Notes: a model not told the origin generated them from the sequence alone. 8,956 nt of DNA from CAG-791 sp963657295 (GCA_963657295.1 CAVKMX010000096.1:1-8956), one strand, 5' to 3'. Positions 1-6,860 are shown, counted from the stretch's first letter. A program made the numbers and translations.

Positions 1-93
1 CCAGGACGGACAGCTCCGCCAGGACCCGTCACCGGCGGGCGAATGAACTGTAACTCCAGACATGCTGCCTATGATAGCACAGGTGTGCGAGGC

Positions 94-123
94 TTTACGA
101 GAAAAGTGCGGCGGTTCTATAAT
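94..123 (+). promoter_or_regulatory. Sigma-70-type promoter for the phosphatase gene
   Basis: A perfect TATAAT -10 box lies at 118-123. A TTTACG element at 94-99 matches four of six bases of the -35 consensus, with an 18-bp spacer. Transcription would start near 130, giving an untranslated leader of about 145 bases before the ATG at 277. The call rests on consensus matching alone. Confidence 0.55.
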
Positions 124-264
124 GCTGATGTCACGGTTCCGCATCCGGTACATCGTCTGCAGAATAACCGGCCTGCTAACGCAGAACTTTTTCTGAGTGG
201 AGGAAGGGCCGGTGAGCAGGCAGCGGCGGAATCCGGGCTGCAGCACAGACACAGCAGGAATCAT

Positions 265-270
265 GGAGGA
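265..270 (+). promoter_or_regulatory. Ribosome binding site that fixes the phosphatase start
   Basis: GGAGGA sits six bases before the ATG at 277. This near-ideal Shine-Dalgarno element favours 277 over the in-frame ATG at 43, which would add 78 residues with no resemblance to the enzyme family. Confidence 0.8.
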
Positions 271-276
271 ATTTCA

Positions 277-1095
277 ATGCAGGAGATCAGAACTTCCGCG
301 GGAGAAATCGATGCGGCGGCACTGCGGGACGCCATTGCCGCACTGGCCAGAAAGGCCGGTCAGATCATATTGGAGGGTGCAGGACATGCCAGAAGCCGGC
401 GCAGCAAGGAGGGGCATGCCAACTTCGTCACGGAATATGATGCACGTGTTCAGCGGTTTCTCATGGACCGGCTGCAGGCGCTCCTGCCCGAGGCGCACTT
501 TGTCGGTGAGGAGGACGGTGCCGCCGTTTTCCTTCCGGAATATGCTTCCGGATATACCTTCGTCATCGATCCCATCGACGGAACCTCCAATTTTATGAAG
601 GGCTACCAGCCGAGTGTCACCAGCATCGGTCTGCTTCGGGACGGCCGTCCCTGGATGGGCATCATATACAATCCCTTTTCCGATCAGCTCTTCACCGGAA
701 TCCTCGGTGTCGGTGCCTGGGAAAACGGAGAGCCGATTCATACCAGTGAGGACTCCATGGCAGACAGCCTGATTCTCATGGGAACCACACCCTACTATGC
801 GGAGCTTGCCAGGAAATCCTTTGACCTGGCCTATGAATACCTCGCCCGCTGCATCGACATCCGGCGCAGCGGCAGTGCCGCCTGGGATATGTGTATGGTC
901 GCCTCCGGGCGCGTCGGGATGTATTTCGAGCTGCGCATCCATCTGTGGGACTACGCCGCGGCAGCCTGCATTCTCGAGGCGGCCGGCGGAAGAGTGACGG
1001 ATGCAGAGGGAAATCCCCTGTCCTATCGGGACAAAACCTCCGTCGTGGCGGTCTCCGCCGGGATTGCCGCAGAAGACTACCTCCCGAAGCTTTAG
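277..1095 (+). CDS. Inositol monophosphatase family protein
   Basis: This 272-residue protein belongs to the Mg-dependent, lithium-sensitive sugar-phosphatase superfamily (inositol monophosphatase, fructose-1,6-bisphosphatase type IV, PAP phosphatase). Family motifs are present and in order: the metal-binding GEE at residues 77-79, DPIDGTSNF from residue 98 with metal ligands D98 and D101, and WDYAAA from W224, whose D225 is the third metal site. Its length is normal for the family (about 250-280). It probably hydrolyses a phosphomonoester in the cytoplasm; the motifs do not settle whether the substrate is inositol phosphate, a sugar bisphosphate or 3'-phosphoadenosine phosphate. The start at 277 is chosen from the GGAGGA site at 265-270 and because the family begins about here. 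The gene has its own likely promoter and ends at a two-way terminator. It is convergent with the glycosyltransferase, so it is not in that operon. Confidence 0.92.
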   Translation: MQEIRTSAGEIDAAALRDAIAALARKAGQIILEGAGHARSRRSKEGHANFVTEYDARVQRFLMDRLQALLPEAHFVGEEDGAAVFLPEYASGYTFVIDPIDGTSNFMKGYQPSVTSIGLLRDGRPWMGIIYNPFSDQLFTGILGVGAWENGEPIHTSEDSMADSLILMGTTPYYAELARKSFDLAYEYLARCIDIRRSGSAAWDMCMVASGRVGMYFELRIHLWDYAAAACILEAAGGRVTDAEGNPLSYRDKTSVVAVSAGIAAEDYLPKL

Positions 1096-1132
1096 CACCT
1101 CGTCCGCAGACAGTGCCTTGTCTGTAAAACGC

Positions 1133-1178
1133 CGAACAGGCGGACCGAAGCCCTTTTCGCCTTCGGTCCGCCTGTTCG
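1133..1178. terminator. Bidirectional intrinsic terminator between convergent genes
   Basis: The arms 1133-1150 and 1161-1178 form a perfect 18-bp GC-rich stem around a 10-base loop. On the plus strand the stem runs straight into TTT at 1178-1180. On the minus strand it is followed by GCG and then TTTT (plus-strand AAAA at 1126-1129). It lies between the stop codons of two convergent genes, at 1095 and 1219, so it should stop transcription both ways. A smaller hairpin, CAGACA 1107-1112 with TGTCTG 1119-1124, lies beside it. The U-tracts are short, so most of the strength would come from the stem. Confidence 0.85.
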
Positions 1179-1218
1179 TTTGCACCTGCTCTTCCCCTCT
1201 CCTGCAGAAGCCTCCCGC

Positions 1219-2178
1219 TCATGGCGCGGCCTCCCGCTCCTTTTCGTCCAGCATGGCAAGATAGACCTCGCAGGCATCCGCTGTCCTCTGCAGCTTCTGC
1301 TCGATGTACGCTTTTCTTTCGCGGAATCTGCCCTGCGTTGCCGTGCCGGACCGATGCAGCACCGTCAGCTCCGGCCGATACCGCATCCGGTATCCCGCCC
1401 GTTCACAGCGTCTTGCAAGGATGTATTCCTCATAATAAAACTGCGTTTCCGGCATGAACAGCTCCGTCTCTCTTTTCAGAAATCCCGGTCCGAAGACAAG
1501 GCAGGCGCCGCACAGGACCACCGGCTTCTCCGCCGCATCGCAGGGCAGCTCCCCGGCAGGATTCTCCCGTTCTCCGCTGCCCTGCTCCGCGCGCCGCAGG
1601 TATCGATCGGCCAGGGGATACAGCAGCGGCAGCAGCCTTCTCATCCATCGGTTTCGCCGGATGGTGCGCTTCGCCTCCGCCCGCGTTCTGCATCCGGTGT
1701 CCAGCGGGTTCTGATGACGTCCCGTTTCCGCATCCAGAATATCCGGTCCCAGAAGATCCGGTGCCCCCTCCTCCTGCAGGATCCGCATCAGCCGCCGGCA
1801 GAAATCCTGCTGCCGGAAGATAAGGTCATTGTTGCATGCAATCACCGCATCCGCCCGGCAATGCCTCCGGATCCAAGCATAGCCGAGATTGTTGGCATGT
1901 GAGAATCCGCAGGATTCCTTCAGCAGGACAACCCGCACTTCCCGGCCTGTTCCGCTCTCGACCTCCTCTGCGGAGGGTTCTCCTGCAGTCTCTTCCAAGG
2001 CCGGGGCGATCCTGTCCCCGGCCTCAGCGTCATAGCGCGAGGCCGGGTCATTGTCCACCACCACGATCTCTGTCTCCGGATCCGTTTCTGTGCCCTTCTC
2101 CAACGCCTGAATGGATTCCACGCACCGCCGCGTCACGGAGGAATCTCCGTAATGGAGAATCATAAATACCATTTTCAT
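1219..2178 (-). CDS. Family 2 glycosyltransferase
   Basis: This 319-residue protein is a GT-A fold (GT2) glycosyltransferase of the rhamnosyltransferase/WbbL-like type. Such enzymes transfer a nucleotide-activated sugar to a cell-surface glycan or glycolipid at the cytoplasmic side of the membrane. Visible motifs, in order, are an N-terminal beta strand ending in VVVDND (residues 39-44), GFSHANNLG (91-99), a CNND sequence (115-118) where the metal-binding DxD-like motif is expected, GACLVF (224-229), and the acceptor-side helix starting FYYEEYILARRC (247) followed by AGYRMRYRPE and LH at 274-275. An acidic, low-complexity insert at about residues 48-78 separates the first and second motifs and is unusual. 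No membrane helix is evident. The start overlaps the stop of the upstream HAD gene as ATGA (2178-2175). No good Shine-Dalgarno precedes it, so translation is probably coupled. ATGs at residues 3 and 6 are alternative starts. The sugar and acceptor cannot be told from the sequence. Confidence 0.88.
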   Translation of the reverse strand: MKMVFMILHYGDSSVTRRCVESIQALEKGTETDPETEIVVVDNDPASRYDAEAGDRIAPALEETAGEPSAEEVESGTGREVRVVLLKESCGFSHANNLGYAWIRRHCRADAVIACNNDLIFRQQDFCRRLMRILQEEGAPDLLGPDILDAETGRHQNPLDTGCRTRAEAKRTIRRNRWMRRLLPLLYPLADRYLRRAEQGSGERENPAGELPCDAAEKPVVLCGACLVFGPGFLKRETELFMPETQFYYEEYILARRCERAGYRMRYRPELTVLHRSGTATQGRFRERKAYIEQKLQRTADACEVYLAMLDEKEREAAP

Positions 2179-2837
2179 TCTGCACAGCTGCCCCGGGGCG
2201 GCTCTTTTTGCTCATTCACCCCGCTGATCCAGGCCGGCAGCTCCTCCAGGCTCTGCAGAACGGCATCGGCCAGTCCCCGCATCTCTTCGTCTGCCGGAAT
2301 CAGATCCGGGATCATCACCGTATACATTCCGGCATTGCGGCCCGCGCGCACGCCGTTGAAGCTGTCCTCCGCTGCCAGACAATTCTCCGGCCTCTCTCCC
2401 AGCAGCCGCGCCCCTTCCAGAAAGATGTCCGGGAACGGCTTTCCCCGTTCCAGGTTGTTCCCGCTGAGAACGAGAGCAAAATAGGACCTCATATCTGTCA
2501 TTTGAAGGTATCGTTCGGCCGTCTCCTTCGGGCTCGATGTCGCAATTGCCGCAGAAATCCCCTGTTCCCGCAGCCACTGCAGGCAGGCACGTGCTCCCGG
2601 CTTGAGGGAAACTCCCTCCCTCTGCAGCACCTCCTCCACCGCCGCATCGCGGATGCTCCGCAGCTTCGCCGGATCATACCCCCACGATGTCAGCATCGCG
2701 TCATTGTTCGTCCGACTCCGCCCGATGAGCTGGCGGTATTGCTCCCTCGTCAGTCCTGCCCTGATCCAGCCCTCCCCGTACAGCCGCTCGCTGTCGAACA
2801 GGGTTCCGTCCATGTCAAACAACACTGCCCGTATCAT
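2175..2837 (-). CDS. HAD-superfamily hydrolase, beta-phosphoglucomutase/phosphatase type
   Basis: This 220-residue protein is a subfamily I HAD enzyme with the small alpha-helical cap typical of beta-phosphoglucomutase and sugar-phosphate phosphatases. Motif I is DMDGTL, with nucleophile D8 and acid/base D10. Motif II is ATSS (99-102), motif III is K133 in GKPFPD, and motif IV is AEDS with E157 and D158. The cap spans roughly residues 15-80. It probably acts on a phosphorylated sugar in the cytoplasm; hydrolysis and mutase activity cannot be separated by motif. The start at 2837 is chosen because the HAD fold begins there and an AGGA lies upstream. A longer in-frame extension back to 2987 would run through the upstream membrane-protein gene and adds no recognisable sequence. 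It follows the membrane-protein gene by 11 bases and overlaps the glycosyltransferase by four, a tight sign of co-translation. Its C-terminus (residues 205-220) is charged and probably disordered. Confidence 0.9.
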   Translation of the reverse strand: MIRAVLFDMDGTLFDSERLYGEGWIRAGLTREQYRQLIGRSRTNNDAMLTSWGYDPAKLRSIRDAAVEEVLQREGVSLKPGARACLQWLREQGISAAIATSSPKETAERYLQMTDMRSYFALVLSGNNLERGKPFPDIFLEGARLLGERPENCLAAEDSFNGVRAGRNAGMYTVMIPDLIPADEEMRGLADAVLQSLEELPAWISGVNEQKEPPRGSCAE

Positions 2838-2848
2838 TTTCTCACATC

Positions 2849-3448
2849 CTATCTGCCGATCAGGCACAGAATCAGCATCGCCAGAGTAATCGCCGCCGAC
2901 ACATAGATGAGGAGCGTCGCCGCAAAGACGAGCCAGGCCCGCCAGTTGTTCCCACGCTGGAGATCCCTCTTCATCTTGATCATCCATTCATATTCCTCGG
3001 TCTGCGGCGGTGCCGGATTCAGGATGTAGAAGTGTACGGTGCAGGCCACAACAAGTCCTCCCAGGAGAACAATGATGTCCGCAACGCCCAGAATCAGGAA
3101 AATACGCATGGAGATATTGTTCGTACACATCGGCACGATCATTCCCAGCATCAGACAGATCACGAAGATCATCACCGGGATCACCATGGTCAGCCGGTTG
3201 ACGCTGCTGGAAACCTCGCGGCTGCGTTCCAGCTCATAGCTGTACTGCAGACGCAGCACCTCCGGCGAAGGCGGCAGCACCGTCTGCCGGTTCCTGCCCT
3301 TCTCCCGCTGTCCGGCGGCCGGTTCCTTTTCCTTCGGATGCTCTGTGGCTGCGGTGCTTCCGGCTGCGTCCTGTCTGGTCTCCTCTTTCAGTTCTTCCTT
3401 CGTCGTATCCTGCCGCCTCCTGGCTGCATCGAGATTGGCCACCGTCAT
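2849..3448 (-). CDS. Three-helix membrane protein of unknown function
   Basis: I do not recognise this 199-residue protein. Residues 1-80 are a highly charged Lys/Glu/Arg/Gln-rich, probably disordered cytoplasmic segment. Three hydrophobic helices follow at about 87-107, 115-141 and 171-197. Between helices 2 and 3 is a charged stretch of about 28 residues (EEYEWMIKMKRDLQRGNNWR and neighbours). The positive charge there and at the N-terminus suggests the N-terminus and this loop are both cytoplasmic. No catalytic motif, signal peptide or transporter signature is visible. The start at 3448 is preceded by GGAAGGG about 11 bases away. It lies 54 bases after hypA and 11 bases before the HAD gene, so it is probably co-transcribed with both. 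That HAD gene's ribosome site overlaps the gap after its stop codon. A role in the envelope or as an anchor for neighbouring proteins is a guess. Confidence 0.8.
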   Translation of the reverse strand: MTVANLDAARRRQDTTKEELKEETRQDAAGSTAATEHPKEKEPAAGQREKGRNRQTVLPPSPEVLRLQYSYELERSREVSSSVNRLTMVIPVMIFVICLMLGMIVPMCTNNISMRIFLILGVADIIVLLGGLVVACTVHFYILNPAPPQTEEYEWMIKMKRDLQRGNNWRAWLVFAATLLIYVSAAITLAMLILCLIGR

Positions 3449-3480
3449 ATGCTCTCTGTCCCTTCCGTGTTCCTGCTCCG

Positions 3481-3498
3481 CAGGGCTGTACCGCCCTG
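3481..3498 (-). other. Intercistronic hairpin after hypA
   Basis: CAGGGC (3481-3486) and GCCCTG (3493-3498) form a perfect 6-bp stem with a 6-base loop, starting four bases beyond the hypA stop codon on the minus strand. No T-run follows it, so it is not a standard terminator. It might protect the hypA message end or adjust the ratio of hypA to the genes after it. Confidence 0.4.
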
Positions 3499-3502
3499 TC
3501 CG

Positions 3503-3847
3503 TTACTGCGCGGTAATCTCCCTGATGATACACTCATTTCCCCTCGACAGCCAGGTCTCCCCGCTGTGGCAATAGGGGCACTCCTTTCCGTAGGGAAGGG
3601 TCGGGTATTCCCGCTTGCAATGATCACACCAGGTTACCGCCGGAATGGTCTGAATGAGGAGCTGCGCATCCCTCAGACAGGGGGATTTGATCTTGAAATA
3701 ATCCCAGCACTCCTCAAAATAATCCGTCATGATGCCGGAAACCTCGCCCACAGCGAGCGTCACAGATCCGATCCTTGTTATGTTGTTTTCCTTTGCCGTC
3801 TCATCCAGCACCCTTGCCAGATGCATGACAATTCCCATTTCATGCAT
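3503..3847 (-). CDS. hypA: HypA, nickel insertion chaperone
   Basis: This 114-residue protein is a HypA/HybF nickel metallochaperone. It begins MHEMGI, where the free N-terminus, H2 and E3 form the nickel site. It carries the GEVSGI strand at 34-39. It ends with a zinc-finger domain whose ligands are C74 and C77 (CDHC) and C90 and C93 (CPYC). Length and arrangement match the family. HypA normally works with the GTPase HypB to load nickel into [NiFe]-hydrogenase large subunit, and in some bacteria into urease. No HypB, hydrogenase or protease gene is in the window, so its client lies elsewhere or beyond the ends. It sits 71 bases after the large oxidoreductase and 54 bases before the membrane protein. 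The start at 3847 is fixed by the required MHE N-terminus, with AGAGG about six bases upstream. Confidence 0.95.
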   Translation of the reverse strand: MHEMGIVMHLARVLDETAKENNITRIGSVTLAVGEVSGIMTDYFEECWDYFKIKSPCLRDAQLLIQTIPAVTWCDHCKREYPTLPYGKECPYCHSGETWLSRGNECIIREITAQ

Positions 3848-3918
3848 ACTCCGCCTCTGCCGCTGCGGTTTCCTCTGCGGTGCCCGCTCCCGGTACCCCG
3901 ATGCAGCCGTGCTTCCCG

Positions 3919-6750
3919 TCAGTGTTTTCCGTTGAGGAGAATCTTAACCTGCCGCTTCAGTGCGTATCCGGCCACCACCGGCAGCTTGTTCTCCGTCGCC
4001 ACCATCTGCGAAGCCTCCGGAAGGTCCCTCTCCAGATGAATGGCATCGAACTCGCAGCGCGTGGTGCACAGTCCGCAGCCAATGCAGCGGTTCTCGTCCA
4101 CCGCTGCCGCACCGCACCCAAGACAGCGCCCTGCCTCGGCCCGAACCTGCTCCTCTGTGAAGGGCTCCCGAAGGTCATGGAACGTTCCCTTGGGATCGCC
4201 GGGCCGGTGGCCGGGAATCTGCCGGGAGGTGTTGTCATAGGACGGAAGCTGAATATCGTCCTTATCCAGCTCCGTGAACTCTCTGCGGTCTCGCCCTATG
4301 ATAAGCGACTGCCCGGGGTGTACATAGCGGTGCATGGATTCGCAGGCCTTCTTGCCGTCCGCAATGGCATCGATGGCGAACCGGGCCCCGTGCCCCGCAT
4401 CACCCCCGACGAAAACATCCGGCTCTCCGGTCTGGAAGGTGAGCGCATCGTGCACGGCACAGCCCCCGCTCCCCAGCTCGATGCCGGTTCCCTCCAGCAG
4501 CGTCCCCCATTCCGCCGTCTGCCCGATGGCCAGCAGTACATTGCTGCAGGGGACGGTTATGGTATCCGCCTCGTCGTACTGCGGATCAAAGCGTCCGTCC
4601 GCATCCTTGACCTGCGTGCAGCGCCGGAAGACAACACCCTTCACCTTTTTCCGGCCCGTTCCGTCCGACAGCGGCATCTCCTCGGTCAGGATCTCCTTCG
4701 GTCCCCAGCCGTTCCGGATCCCGACTCCCTCGGCCGCCGCCTCGGCCGCCTCATCCGCCGCGGCCGGCATTTCCTCTGCGCTCTCCAGACACAGCATGGA
4801 AACGCTGCCGTCCGAGCAGCGCACAGCGGTTCTGGCAACATCCACCGCCACATTTCCGCCTCCGATGACCACCGTATCTCCCAGGAGCCGCAGGGAATCC
4901 GCATCGCCTCCCGGCTGCAGGCCTCCTGCCGCCCTCTTCAGAAAGGCAACGCCGGACATCACGCCAACGGCATCCTCTCCCGGCACCCCGGCCTTTCTGC
5001 CGCCCTGCAGTCCGATGGCCAGATAAAAGGCCTTATACCCCGCTTCGCGCAGCTCCGGGAGCGTGACATCCCGGCCAACCTCCGTTCCGCAGCGGAATTC
5101 CACCCCCATCTGACGCAGTACATCAATCTCTGCCTCCAGGACATCCTTCTCCAGACGGAAATTGGGGATTCCGTAGATCAGCATGCCTCCCGGGCGCTCC
5201 TCCTTCTCGAAGACCGTGACATCGTATCCCCGTTCCCGGAGATAGTAGGCACAGGTAAGTCCCGCAGGCCCCGCACCTATGACGGCCATTTTATAATCCG
5301 GTCCCCAGAGCTTTCCCTCCGGATTCTCGCAGACGGGAACATAACGCGTCTCCTGCCGCAGCTCTCTCTGCGCGATGAATTTCTTGATCTCATCGATGGC
5401 AATCGGACTGTCCGCTCTTCCTCTCGTGCAGGCATCCTCACACCGGCGATTGCAGATGGCGCCGCAGACGGCCGGGAACGGGTTGTCCTGCTTGATCAGC
5501 TTCAGTGCATCCAGATATCGTCCCTCACCGGCCATCCTCACATAACCCTGAACAGCAAGATGGGCGGGACAGGCTGCCTTGCACGGAGCGGTTCCGGAAT
5601 CATAGCAGTTCTTCTTCGCATCCTCCCGGTAATTCGGATTCCAGTTGTCCGCCGTCCATTTTACCGCATCCGGCAGGAGCGTCTTCGGATAGCGGACCTC
5701 CTCTCCATTCTTCCGGCACAGCTTCTGTCCGAGCCTGGATGCGCCGACCGGACAGACCTCCGCACACTTCCCGCAGGCGACACATTTGTCCCTGTCCACA
5801 TGGGCGCGATAGGCCGACCTTGAAAGGTTCGGCGTGTTGTAGAGCTGCGATGTGCGGAGTGCGTTGCACACCCCCGGCGCACAGTTGCAGATCGCCACAA
5901 TCTTGTCCTCACCGTCGATGTTCGTAATCTGGTGCACAAAGCCGTGGCGTTCCGCACGCTGCAGGATTTCCAGCACCTCCTCGTAGGAAATGTAACGGCC
6001 GGTCCCCCGGACAACGCAGAATTCTGCCATGTCTCCGACGCCGATGCAGAATTCTCCCGCCACATCGCCGGAGCCCTCCCCGCGCATTTCCTGCTGTCTG
6101 CGGCAGGTGCACAGGCCGACCGAGTATTTATCATATTTGTTCAGCCAATGGGAAATATGCTCCACGCTGACGGACTCATTTCTTGTCTCGATTGCCTTCT
6201 CGACAGGGATGACATGCATGCCGACACCTGCACCTCCCGGGGGAATCATCGGCGTCAGGCCCTCCAGCGGCATCTGCGTCATCAGATTGAAAAAGGTTGC
6301 CAGCTCCGGATGCTCCTTCGTCAGCGGCTCCTGCATCATCATGAACTCTGCCGAGCCCGGAACGAAGATCGGCACATTGTACTGCCGCTCTCTGTCGCTG
6401 TTCTCCCGGTTCATCTCCACCACGCCGATCCAGACCAGATGGTCGAGAATTTTCTGCGCCTCCTCTTCGGACATATGATTCCTCTTCGCCAGTTCCTCCG
6501 TGCGGTACGGCACTCTGGTCTTTCCGAAGCTGAGCATGAAGGCCGCTTCCTCCTTCGTCAGAACCGCATCCAGCGCCCAATACTCGGGATCATCGGTCTG
6601 CAGAGAATGTGTGAGCTTGACAGCATAGCGGTCTGTGATCATCTCTCCCAGTCTCTTGATCAGCCGCTCCTTTTCCTTGTCCGGCGCCGTATACGCCGGG
6701 CTTTGACGGTAATCGTGCTCATTCACCATTCGGTTGTGCTGTTCCTTCAT
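3919..6750 (-). CDS. Multidomain FAD/NAD(P)H iron-sulfur oxidoreductase
   Basis: This 943-residue cytoplasmic protein is a GltD-like flavoprotein extended at both ends. Residues 60-130 resemble a winged-helix unit. A cysteine cluster follows (C214, C216, C235, C245, C288, C290, C295) with the spacing of a domain known from anaerobe ferredoxin proteins. A ferredoxin motif lies at C323, C326, C329, C333. A glutamate-synthase-small-chain/dihydropyrimidine-dehydrogenase iron-sulfur domain spans about 380-465 (cysteines at 390, 394, 429, 433, 437, 441). The FAD site is GAGPAG (492-497). The NAD(P)H site is GGGNVA (630-635), and its GxGxxA form favours NADPH. A second FAD motif is GGD (782-784). 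A C-terminal ferredoxin region has C876, C879, C889, C892, C895 and C899. It should move electrons between NAD(P)H and a low-potential carrier or partner enzyme. It is longer than classical GltD (about 470). The start at 6750 has AAGGGGA four bases upstream. The partner and substrate are unknown; hypA downstream hints at a metalloenzyme context. Confidence 0.9.
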   Translation of the reverse strand: MKEQHNRMVNEHDYRQSPAYTAPDKEKERLIKRLGEMITDRYAVKLTHSLQTDDPEYWALDAVLTKEEAAFMLSFGKTRVPYRTEELAKRNHMSEEEAQKILDHLVWIGVVEMNRENSDRERQYNVPIFVPGSAEFMMMQEPLTKEHPELATFFNLMTQMPLEGLTPMIPPGGAGVGMHVIPVEKAIETRNESVSVEHISHWLNKYDKYSVGLCTCRRQQEMRGEGSGDVAGEFCIGVGDMAEFCVVRGTGRYISYEEVLEILQRAERHGFVHQITNIDGEDKIVAICNCAPGVCNALRTSQLYNTPNLSRSAYRAHVDRDKCVACGKCAEVCPVGASRLGQKLCRKNGEEVRYPKTLLPDAVKWTADNWNPNYREDAKKNCYDSGTAPCKAACPAHLAVQGYVRMAGEGRYLDALKLIKQDNPFPAVCGAICNRRCEDACTRGRADSPIAIDEIKKFIAQRELRQETRYVPVCENPEGKLWGPDYKMAVIGAGPAGLTCAYYLRERGYDVTVFEKEERPGGMLIYGIPNFRLEKDVLEAEIDVLRQMGVEFRCGTEVGRDVTLPELREAGYKAFYLAIGLQGGRKAGVPGEDAVGVMSGVAFLKRAAGGLQPGGDADSLRLLGDTVVIGGGNVAVDVARTAVRCSDGSVSMLCLESAEEMPAAADEAAEAAAEGVGIRNGWGPKEILTEEMPLSDGTGRKKVKGVVFRRCTQVKDADGRFDPQYDEADTITVPCSNVLLAIGQTAEWGTLLEGTGIELGSGGCAVHDALTFQTGEPDVFVGGDAGHGARFAIDAIADGKKACESMHRYVHPGQSLIIGRDRREFTELDKDDIQLPSYDNTSRQIPGHRPGDPKGTFHDLREPFTEEQVRAEAGRCLGCGAAAVDENRCIGCGLCTTRCEFDAIHLERDLPEASQMVATENKLPVVAGYALKRQVKILLNGKH

Positions 6751-6764
6751 GCAATCCCCTTCCC

Positions 6765-6784
6765 TGCCGCGGCTGTTCGCGGCA
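6765..6784 (-). other. Hairpin touching the oxidoreductase ribosome site
   Basis: TGCCGCG (6765-6771) and CGCGGCA (6778-6784) form a perfect 7-bp GC-rich stem with a 6-base loop. On the minus strand it lies directly before the purine-rich AGGGAAGGGG (6765-6756) that serves the start codon at 6750. It has no T-run after it. It could be chance, an mRNA-stabilising stem, or a structure that limits ribosome entry. Confidence 0.4.
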
Positions 6785-6808
6785 TCCCCTTATGATCCTT
6801 CTGTGCAT

Positions 6809-6849
6809 CGGTTCCGCACCTGCATGAGCAGGCAGAGCGGTTCCGCACC
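6809..6849. repeat. 12-bp direct repeat flanking a small hairpin
   Basis: CGGTTCCGCACC occurs at 6809-6820 and again at 6838-6849, a period of 29 bases, with a partial third copy CGGTTCC at 6849-6855. Between the full copies is CCTGC-atga-GCAGG (6819-6832), a short stem-loop. All of this lies in the 110-base gap between the DUF218 gene and the oxidoreductase, and nothing else in the gap was identified. It could be a two-site operator or a duplication remnant. Confidence 0.5.
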
Positions 6850-6860
6850 GGTTCCTCGTT

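Larger units (their letters stand above)
1..276 (+). other. Upstream region and leader of the phosphatase gene
   Basis: This stretch has no gene that I can defend fully. The second reading frame is open from base 2 and ends at a TGA at 44-46, giving a 14-residue tail (QDGQLRQDPSPAGE). It could be the C-terminus of a gene lying mostly outside the window, but it is too short to identify. After it come a promoter at 94-123 and a leader of about 145 bases. The leader can fold: GCAGC at 220-224 pairs with GCTGC at 237-241, with an inner CGG/CCG stem at 227-229 and 233-235. ACCGGCC at 167-173 is complementary to GGCCGGT at 207-213. The reading frame of the phosphatase stays open back to base 1, but the peptide upstream of 277 is low-complexity and unlike the enzyme family, so I treat it as non-coding. 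Confidence 0.4.

Noticed and set aside
1..46. GC-rich start of the window as a structured RNA or riboswitch
   Set aside because: I could not match it to the conserved core of any riboswitch, SRP RNA or RNase P RNA, and a short coding tail explains it as well.
43..276. N-terminal extension of the phosphatase from the ATG at 43
   Set aside because: The extra 78 residues do not resemble the enzyme family, while GGAGGA at 265-270 supports the start at 277; a promoter -10 box also lies inside the extension.
2838..2987. N-terminal extension of the HAD protein
   Set aside because: It would overlap the end of the membrane-protein gene by about 140 bases, and the HAD fold starts with MIRAVLFDMDGT at 2837.
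3880..5823. A 647-codon plus-strand open frame opposite the large oxidoreductase
   Set aside because: It lies antisense to a gene with clear FAD, NAD(P)H and Fe-S motifs, has no recognisable domain, and is expected from GC-rich codon bias on the opposite strand.
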